DNA from: Neostapfia colusana | Lineage: Eukaryota; Streptophyta; Magnoliopsida; Poales; Poaceae | Length of the DNA stretch: 64,000 nt | Direction: 5' to 3' | Assembly: GCA_030760725.1 (NCBI GenBank) | Contig: JASWHV010000004.1 | Coordinates: forward strand, 59,053,136-59,117,135 | In this document: one piece after another, positions 56,308-64,000 of the stretch | How the letters are laid out: each line of letters begins with the position of its first letter | How positions within the stretch are numbered: the first letter of the stretch is position 1 | Made by a program: the position numbers and the translations under genes | The notes under the pieces: generated by a model | Seen by the model: the letters and a program-made list of their open reading frames with translations, nothing else | What the model was told of the DNA's origin: nothing | Database searches by the model: none

Positions 56308-57183
56308 ATGGCAGCAGATAAACAGTTGGAGAACGGGTGGGTAGTTTCCCACTGCTCTGACCGTAGCGGCTACCCGGAAGCATTGTGGCAAATGCTCCAA
56401 TATTTCGGGTACAACCAGATGCCGCAATACTTCGCCAAGGCAGAAGGCGAAGAGGGGAACAAGACGTGGACGATCCATGTCGAGGTTCCCGCAGGACCTA
56501 TGCCACCCGGTTGGGTGCCATTCACCGTCACGGTGAGAGGAAGACAACCGGAAGGGATGTGGCAAGTGGCAGCCCGTGACACTATGTCACGTTTCTGCCA
56601 ACTACACGTGCAGGCTATGGAGGGAACTCCATACGCACTCGTTCCGGTGGAGGGACGAGCTCAGCATGTGTGGGAAGAGAGGTACCTGGAGGCAACAGAC
56701 CCGAATTGCCTAAGGTACAACCCCGCGGAGGCAAACCTCAGCCTCCAAATGAGGGCGGGAAACGCTGTGATGGACAGCCAAGCTGTTCATACGGAACATC
56801 TCGCCACCAAGCTCAAGGAGAGCACAAGCCGTGGAGATCAATTCGAGAGTGCTCACAGCGCACTCCGCAATGTGCTCCTTCCGACGATCAAGCGACTGAA
56901 TGAACAACACAATCAGTTGCGTCGTCTGAAGAAGGCAAAGAAGAAGAGCCGTGTTGACATCGCGGCGTTGCAAGAGCTGGTGCAGACCCTAACCCAGCAG
57001 AATGAGGACCTTGCTCAGGAGTGGGACGACGCTATCGAGGAAGGCCAAGGCTGGGAAGAGGACTACAACCAAGCTATGGATGAGGTGCATGCCTTGCAGG
57101 ACCTCGTGCCCCCGGTATTGGGCGTACCAGTAGTCTTGGGTCTTCCAGCCATGGGAGAACCCGGAATAGAGAAGAGGTGGTAG
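56308..57183 (+). pseudogene. R8 ORF0, accessory protein, C-terminal tail shifted
   Basis: An ATG-initiated frame of 291 codons lies between leader and gag. Residues about 1-155 form a folded-looking, Trp-rich part (WQMLQYFGYNQMPQYF, PPGWVPFTVTVRG). Residues about 159-265 look like a long coiled coil with a Lys-rich patch (RRLKKAKKKS) and end in EDYNQAMDEVHALQDL. Against R3, a small indel after MGEPG removes the acidic tail, which continues in another frame (EPPAEVPEED and on) to a TAG at 57249-57251. No known domain is recognisable to me; it is not a gag duplicate. A 340-bp spacer follows before gag. The family's function is unknown. Confidence 0.72.
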
Positions 57184-57523
57184 ACCCCGAGCCACCAGCC
57201 GAGGTACCGGAGGAGGACGACCCACAGGAGGTCGAGTTCTACTCCGAGTAGGGGGTTACGGTTGCCAAGTAGGGCAGCTAGGGTAGCATAACCCAACTTT
57301 TGTAATCGGTGACATGTCGTGTAGACAGTAGCATATGTATAGGTAGTGACGACATGAGCACGACTTCTCGGAGATCCGAGAATAATGTATCTTGTATAAA
57401 GTTTATGCTTTATCAATATATGTGAATGTTGTGCAAGTTAGTCATGCGTCGCTTCAATACCTACTGCTGTTTATGGAATTTTGAGTGAGACATGTGCTAA
57501 TTGCTGCTGTGTTGAATTTCAGA

Positions 57524-60500
57524 ATGACGCGTACTCGTGCCAACCCTGATGTTGGAGGTACTAGCCAAGGGGGAGAGGCCTCCCAACCACCTCCCGAGGA
57601 CTCATCGGGACAGCAGCAGCAACAGCAACAGCAAACACCGCCACCGCCACTGCCAACGGTGACATTGGCCGACATTGTCGCGGCAATGGCGGGCTCGCAT
57701 CAGCAGCACACAGAGTTGCTGCAGACTCTCATCGCCAATACGTCTCGCCCAGAGAGACGTCAAGATCGTGAGGAGCGCCAACAGAGCTCCTACTCCGACT
57801 TCCTGGCGACTTATCCCCCTGTATTCTCAAGGGCGGATGAACCACTTGACGCGGACAACTGGCTCCGCGCCATAGAGATGAAGTTCGGGCTGCTCCAAAT
57901 CAACGAGCAGCGCAAGACTCAGTTCGCGGTCCAGCAGCTCCAAGGATCCGCGAGCGCGTGGTGGGCCAACTTCTGTGCTTCACAGCCCACCGACCGAGTG
58001 ATGACCTGGGCGGAGTTCCGGACGGCCTTCAGGGCCTATCATATACCGCCCGGTTTGATGAAGAGGAAGACGCAGGAGTTCCTACACCTGCAACAAGGGA
58101 GCCGGAACGCGCTGGAATATTCCACGGCGTTCAACGATCTCGCGCTCTACGCGTCGTATCACGCAGATACGGACGAGAAGCGGCGGGACCACTTTTACCA
58201 GGGGCTTAACCCGCTCCTGAAGGACAAGTTGGCGATGTTCAATCGCGGCAGCCTCAACGACATCATTGATGCTGCGATTGTTCAGGAGGACTCCGGCAAG
58301 GAGTTGGCGGCGGCAGAGCGAAAGCGAAGCGCGCCGCAGAGCAGCGGAGAAGGAGGCGGTCCATCTCAGAAGTTTCGGATGGTGAATCGCCCACCATCAG
58401 GCCCACGCTGGCAGCCACCACAGCGGTCGATGCCGTTCCGCAGTCGGCCGTACTCTTCACCGGCATTCCGGCCGGCACTGCCAGTACCACCGCAACAACA
58501 ACAGCAGCAGCGGGCGATGCCGCGTGCGTTTGCACCTCCGCAACGCATGCCAGGCTTCCGTACACCAAGTACTCCACCAGCAGCGGCCACATGTTACAAG
58601 TGTGGTCGTCCAGGACACTTCGCGAGCAGTTGCCCGGAGAGGCAAGGCGGCGGAGTGGCACCACAGTTTCCAGGGAGGAATCAACCCTGGAACCCTACTA
58701 ATGCGCGGCGGGCAAACCCTAGGCCCGGCACTGTCCACCAGCTTGCCATTGAGGACGTGCCGGAGGGCGAGCCAATCCTTGCGGGTGTGTTCCAACTCCA
58801 CCAGCATCCCGCTATAGTACTATTTGAGTCAGGCGCCACGCATAATTTTACTAGCCAAGCTTTCATTGCTAAACACAGCTTGCCAATACTACCCACCGAT
58901 AGTCCATATTTAATTTGTTCACCGGGTGGGAAGATTTCAGCAAGCGTAATGGTCTCCAAAGCACCATTATGCTTAGCGGGTAGAGTGTACCCCACGTCTC
59001 TCATTATCTTAGAGGGGCAGAAGGTCGATGTCATCCTAGGGATGTCGTGGTTAACCCGCCACGGCGCTGTTTTAGACACCGTCCTTCGAGTCGTGCACTT
59101 AAACTCAGAGGTGCACGGTTCTCACTCATTATTTCTGGACAGTCCAGAAATAAAACTTCCAAGTGTCTATCAAGCCAGAACCATCAGATTGGAAGACATT
59201 CCAGTGGTCCGAGAGATCCCTGATGTATTCCCGGACGATTTGCCGGGGATGCCACCCGATAGAGAGGTGGAGTTCAAGATTGAACTCGCACTGGGAACCA
59301 TGCCAATATCCCGAAGGCCGTACAAGATGGCGCCCAAGGAGTTGGCTGAACTGAAGACTCAGCTCACGGACCTTCTGGAGAAGGGTTTTATTAGGCCGAG
59401 CTCCTCGCCATGGGGTTGTTCGGCATTATTTGTCAAGAAGAAGGATGAGACGCTGCGGATTTGCGTGGACTACCGTCCATTAAATGCCGTAACCATCAAG
59501 AACAAGTACCCGTTGCCACGGATCGACATGTTGTTTGATCAGTTGGTCGAAGCAAAGATCTTTTCCAAGATGGATTTAAGATCCGGGTACCATCAGATTA
59601 AGATAAGGGCGTAGGACATTCCAAAGACAGCTTTCTCGACAAGGTACGGACTTTATGAGTACCTGGTCATGTCCTTAGGCCTCACCAATGCTCCAGCTCA
59701 CTTCATGTACTTAATGAACTCGGTGTTCATGCCGGAGCTGGACAAGTTTGTCGTGGTCTTCATCGACGACATTCTGGTATACTCCAAGTCGGAGGAAGAT
59801 CACAAGAAACATCTGCGTATAGTCTTGCAACGGCTGCGGGATCACAAGTTATACGCAAAATTCAGCAAATGCGAGTTTTGGATATCGCAAGTGCCTTTCC
59901 TCAGGCATATCATCTCAGCGGAGGGTATCGCTGTGGACCCGAGCAAGATCACGCAAGTGCTGAATTGGAAATCCCCGAGAACTGTTCATGAGGTACGGAG
60001 TTTCCTCGGACTCGCGGGATATTATCGGAGGTTCATTCCGAGCTTCTCAAGGATTGCCAAGCCAATGACAGAGCTGTTGAAGAAGGCTACCAAATATGTT
60101 TGGAGTCCAGCATGTGAAGCGGCATTCAAGGCTTTAGTCAAGCACCTGACATCAGCACCGGTTTTGGCGCAGCCAGACACAACAAAACCGTTCGATGTGT
60201 ACTGCGATGCATCCGGCATTGGGCTCGGATGTGTGCTGATGCAAGACCGAAGAGTGGTCGCGTATGGATCACGGCAGCTTAGGAACCATGAGCAAAATTA
60301 TCCAACTCACGACTTGGAGCTCGCTGCCGTGGTACTTGCACTGAAGATGTGGAGGCACTACCTACTCGGTAACCTCGTACATTTATATACCGACCACAAA
60401 AGCCTCAAGTACATATTCACTCAGAAGGAGCTGAATATGAGGCAACGAAGATGGTTAGAACTGATAAAGGATTACGAGATAGAGATCCATTATCATCCGG

Positions 60501-62080
60501 GCAAGGCAAACGTTGTGGCAGATGCGCTGAGCCGCAAGTCACACGTCAATAATCCGACCATCACACCGTTGGAAGAGAGCGAACCACCATTACATGTGAT
60601 TCCACACGGAGCTCTCTACAACCTAGCTTTGATCCCCACCATCCGTGAAGAGATAGCGGCAGCCCAGAAGAATGACAAGGGCATGTCACATTTGCGGAGA
60701 CGTGTAGACAGTGGGGAGTTGAAATGTTTCCGGAAGGACGGAGACGGCGTCCTATGGTTCAAGGACCGGATCGTCGTACCCCGAAACCCGGAGTTACGGA
60801 AGAAAATATTTGATGAGGCTCACTTATCAAAATTTTCTATTCACCCCGGCAGCAACAAAATGTATCAAGAACTCAGAAGAAGGTTTTGGTGGACACGGAT
60901 GAAGCGAGAGACTGCAAAATACGTGTCCGAGTGTGATACATGTCGAAGGGTGAAGGCAGACCACATGCGGAAACCGGGACTGCTGCAACCACTGGGCATT
61001 CCTGCCTGGAAGTGGGAGGACGTGAGCATGGATTTCGTCGTCGGTTTACCCACCACCTTACAGAAACATGATTAGGTGTGGGTGATCGTCGATCGGCTCA
61101 CCAAAGTTGCCCATTTCATCCCGGTCAACACCAACTACAACGCCAAGAAGTACGCTGAACTGTACATCTCACGGATTCTATGCTTATACGGCGTACCCCG
61201 TACCATCATATCGAACCGGGGCACTTTATTTGTGTCCCGTTTTTGGGAGCAGCTACACGCTGCCTTGGGGACGAAGCTGATCCGTAGTTCAGCCTACCAC
61301 CCGCAGACGGATGGGCAAACCGAGCGGGAAAATCAAATCCTAGAAGACATGCTACGAGCTTGCGCTATCAACCACGGCAAGAATTGGGATGATCACTTGC
61401 CGTTAGCCGAGTTCTCGTACAACAATGGGTACCAAGCCAGCATCAAGATGGCGCCCTACGAGGCGCTATACGGAAGAAAATGCCGCACACCCTTGAACTG
61501 GTGTGAGTCTGGCGAAAGGGTTACCTTCGGGATTGACCTTGTCAACAACGCGGAAGAAAGGGTTCGATTAATTCAAGCGAACCTAAAAGCCGCTCAATCC
61601 CGACAGAAACAGTATGCGGACCGGAGAAGGCGCCCGTTACAATTCGAAGTTGGAGATCACGTATATCTACGGGTGTCTCCAATGAAGGGCGTAAACAGAT
61701 TTGGGGTGAGAGGAAAGTTGGCACCCCGATTCATCGGTCCATTCCAGATTACCGAAAGATGTGGATCGGTGGCATACCGGCTGAAATTACCAGAAGCACT
61801 TTCCGGTGTGCACGACGTCTTTCACATTTCCCAGCTGAGGAAGTGTCTCAAGCTATCAACTACCGTTCAGCTGGAAGACATTGAAGAACTGCAACCGGAT
61901 CTCACCTATCGGGAGGAACCGGTGCAGATTATTGATGAAAAGGCCCGAACCACACGCAACCGTACGTTGTGGGTCTACAAGGTTCTATGGAGTAATCACT
62001 CCATGGACGAAGCGACGTGGGAGAGCGAAGAATTCCTTTGCACTAACCACCCCGACTTTTTCACGTCGCATATCCGGTAA
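57524..62080 (+). pseudogene. R8 gag-pol: one continuous frame with two stop codons
   Basis: I choose the ATG at 57524 ([12 protein letters not shown]); the frame is open a little further upstream, but without an ATG. All 1,518 codons to 62080 are in one frame except TAG at codons 697 (59612) and 1184 (61073). In order: poly-Gln (about 30-37), gag domain (about 110-250), second Gln run, [18 protein letters not shown] at 357, protease at 435, RT FIDD at 747-749, RNase H YCDAS at 894-898, integrase zinc finger [11 protein letters not shown], integrase core, and a chromodomain-like C-terminus (EATWESEEF). Two catalytic residues are changed: the protease Asp is Glu ([10 protein letters not shown]) and the second integrase Asp, codon 1231, is Asn (ISNRGTLF). 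Confidence 0.93.
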
Positions 62081-62136
62081 TTTTCCACCATCCTCTCTCT
62101 CATTTTCACCTTATAATCTCGGGACGAGATTCTTTT

Positions 62137-62149
62137 AAGGGAGGAGGAA
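62137..62149 (+). other. R8 polypurine tract
   Basis: AAGGGAGGAGGAA directly precedes the 3' LTR start, TGTAAGGGCC, at 62150. Confidence 0.9.
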
Positions 62150-64000
62150 TGTAAGGGCCTCAGTTTTTGACACCCATTTGCAGTGTTCATCACCACACCA
62201 CACACCTCATTTGAGGAAGAATGATGAACACAAATGAAGAGCAAGTAACAATTATCAACATGCTCATTAGAGAACAAACTTACACATTGCAAAAGTGGTA
62301 TTTCCCACATGTGATATAGATGGGCTGGACATAGGAAAAACTCCTACACATTGCTAAAGATGTCCATGCCAAGTTTCACCCAAATTCAAAACCTTTTTGA
62401 GGTCATCTTGGGTATAGATAGGAAGAGGGCAGTTTGAAAACATATTCAAATTCAAACTGTGTTTATCCCATGAATTTAAAAGTGGAAGGCATATTCTTAC
62501 TCAGCACATTTTTGTGAGCTCACACACCAATTTTCACTCCATTTGGAGTTGATCTTGACATGAGCTAAGTGGGAGAAATTCAAACTTTATTTGAATTTCA
62601 AACTGAACTTGTGCTGAAATTCATTCAAACCAAACCTCATTTGAACTTTGATCAATTCAAATGGCTCATGGGTGAATAATTTGAATTGCCAAGGGTAGTA
62701 TGGGGTTCACTGTTTACAACAGTGATTAGGAGTAAATTTCAGAGGTTAAAATGGGGAGTGGGACCCACATGTCAGCCTCTACCTCAACACAAACCGACTG
62801 AAACACAGTTCAGTCGGTTCCCGGGTGCAGTGTGCGCGCGCCACCGAGGGGGGGCAGCCGGCGCCAGCTCCTGCTGCGCGCCCCAAGCCGGAGACCAGCC
62901 GCCGGGCTATTTATTCCCTCCCCGGCGTTCTTCAGTCGCCATTCCCCGAGCTGCCGACGTGCACGACCTGTTCTTCCACTGCCATCGCCGCCGCTCGAGC
63001 TCACGCTTGATCAAGCCGATCACTCGCGAGCACAGCCTCCTCCACAGCAAAACGGCACCAAGAGATCGTGAGCAACCTCCGAGACTCCGTGTTGGCCAGT
63101 GAGCAAGCTTCCTCGAGCTGTACGAGCCATTTCTCCGGCGAGCCGAACATCGCCGCCGATCGGGCTCCCGTGGACAGCACGGCACGACCGTTGTCACGTC
63201 CTCTTCTCTACACAAGAAAGGTGCGTGATTGTATGTAGATGACGTAGCCGAAAGCCGTTTGGCGATTGATCAACCCTCGCCCGAGAATTTCCAAATTTAC
63301 TCTCGATCAGTTCATAAGGACCGAGCTCACCTTCGGGTGAAATTCGTGCTCTATGCACGAGGGTTGGACGAGCTCGTTACCGAGTAGCTTCTACGCACGA
63401 TAGCGCCCACGCTCGAACTGGAATTAGAGAAAACCATCGAGAATCGGCCATGATATGGCTGTTTTCCCCGCCGCCATGGCTGAACACCTCGGCTCACCGT
63501 CGAGAGCCTAGTTGCCGGCGTTTCTAGCTTCCACCCAGCCCTGGTTCGGGTTTCCCATGCTCTACTGATGCTCTCCGACCGATTTCCGGTCTATTTGGTG
63601 CACGGGAGAGCGGGACCGACCTCACCGGAACCCTAGCAGGTGCTGTCATCGGTGCGCACGGGTTTCCGGTCATCGCCGGCGGCCGGCGACCCCACCATCG
63701 AGTCCAGGGGGTCAGTAAAGGTGCAGGCGGCAAGTTTCGGGCCGGGGGGTGGCCGGGAACTCAGTTCCGGCAAAGGTCGCCGGAGAACGCCGCCGCCGCG
63801 CAGTTGGCGCGAGGAGGGAGACGACGCACTGTGTGAGGGGCCCACAAGCCAGAGTTTAAACTTTTTCCCCCGAATTTCAGTTTCAGTTCAAACTTCAAAT
63901 CCTTATAACTTTGGCTAGAAAGCTCCAAATTGAGTGAACCAAATTTTGCTGGATTCAGCTCTCCGAGTACTTTCCAGCAAATCAAGTTTCACTTCATGAA
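62150..64000 (+). repeat. R8 3' LTR, first 1,851 bp
   Basis: It is nearly identical to 50925-52730 and is cut by the window end. It keeps the donor CAAGAAAG|GTGCGT at 63221 and two short stretches missing from the 5' copy (near 62582 and 63676). The open frame at 62686-63102 starts in U3 and is GC-driven; I do not treat it as a gene. Confidence 0.95.

Larger units (their letters stand above)
28074..64000 (+). mobile_element. R6: old Tekay/Del-like Ty3/gypsy element hosting R7 and R8
   Basis: The 5' LTR spans 28074-44058 (3,289 bp after removing R7 and one TSD copy). The internal region is 44059-48394 and the 3' LTR starts at 48395, broken by R8 at 50924. Its remaining part must lie beyond the window. 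There is no ORF0; gag lacks its C-terminal part and pol is riddled with stops and shifts, so it could move only with help. The two LTR copies differ clearly, including a segment of about 50 bp present only in the 3' copy (near 50030-50085). Confidence 0.92.
50925..64000 (+). mobile_element. R8: youngest Tekay/Del-like element, R3 family
   Basis: It has a full 5' LTR (3,880 bp), PBS, leader, ORF0, gag-pol, polypurine tract and the first 1,851 bp of the 3' LTR; the rest is outside the window. In the first 300 or so aligned LTR bases I count three substitutions, fewer than in the other pairs. It sits in the 3' LTR of R6. Confidence 0.95.

Noticed and set aside
57613..57640. CAG/CAA and CCA/CCG runs (57613-57640, 58492-58512, 13969-13990, 44731-44760) as independent microsatellites of interest
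   Set aside because: They encode Gln or Pro runs inside gag and are ordinary low-complexity parts of these proteins.
1..64000. A host gene or captured host gene fragment
   Set aside because: I read all long frames and found only gag, pol, ORF0 and LTR chance frames. Nothing resembles a cellular protein.

Overview
The window looks like intergenic heterochromatin of a large-genome grass. I see no host gene, no host tRNA or rRNA gene and no CRISPR array. Essentially all of it is a stack of nested Ty3/gypsy LTR retrotransposons, named R1-R8 here. Evidence for a grass: every readable primer-binding site (PBS) is the plant initiator-Met-tRNA type (TGGTATCAGAGCC); R6, R7 and the R3/R8 family carry a chromodomain-like C-terminus after integrase, as in plant Tekay/Del chromoviruses; LTRs are 3.3-4.0 kb. 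I cannot name the species.

Layout. 1-2690 (-): R1, fragments of a different Ty3 family around one short LTR. About 2700-5227 (+): R2, a 5'-truncated LTR followed by its leader (5228-6286, resuming at 26886-28073). R2's leader was hit by R3 (6287-26880, minus strand, TSD ATACA) and then R6 (28074 to beyond the window, plus strand). R3 itself holds a solo LTR, R4 (22153-25999, minus, TSD GAGAG), and an oppositely oriented LTR fragment, R5 (14446-18077, plus). R6 holds a complete element, R7 (29217-41907, plus, TSD AAAAA), inside its 5' LTR, and R8 (50925 to beyond the window, plus) inside its 3' LTR. Order of insertion: R2, then R3 and R6, then R4/R5 in R3 and R7/R8 in R6.

Coding content. R7 and R8 each have a small upstream reading frame (ORF0) and a gag-pol frame (gag, CCHC knuckle, protease, RT, RNase H, integrase, chromodomain). 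All polyproteins are broken by stops, frameshifts, deletions or lost catalytic residues. R8, the youngest by LTR similarity, has only two in-frame stops but also lost a protease and an integrase catalytic Asp.

Most interesting observation. The LTRs of R3/R5/R8, R4, R6 and R7 are very different in sequence but share one architecture: a short open segment (69-84 nt, always a multiple of three) that starts after TAG and ends at AAG followed by GC (a GC-AG-type splice donor), then a gap of about 1.0-1.2 kb, a small hairpin beginning in CTGAG 25-36 nt before a good 3' splice acceptor, and then a second open segment that continues the same reading phase to a stop codon. The hairpin stem changes between families but stays complementary. 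This looks like a conserved spliced small reading frame inside the LTR; I know of no description of it. Other notable signals: a 15-unit G-box/ABRE tandem array in the R6 LTRs, a fourfold duplicated PBS segment in R6, capture of the R6 promoter by R7, and a large inverted LTR pair in R3/R5.
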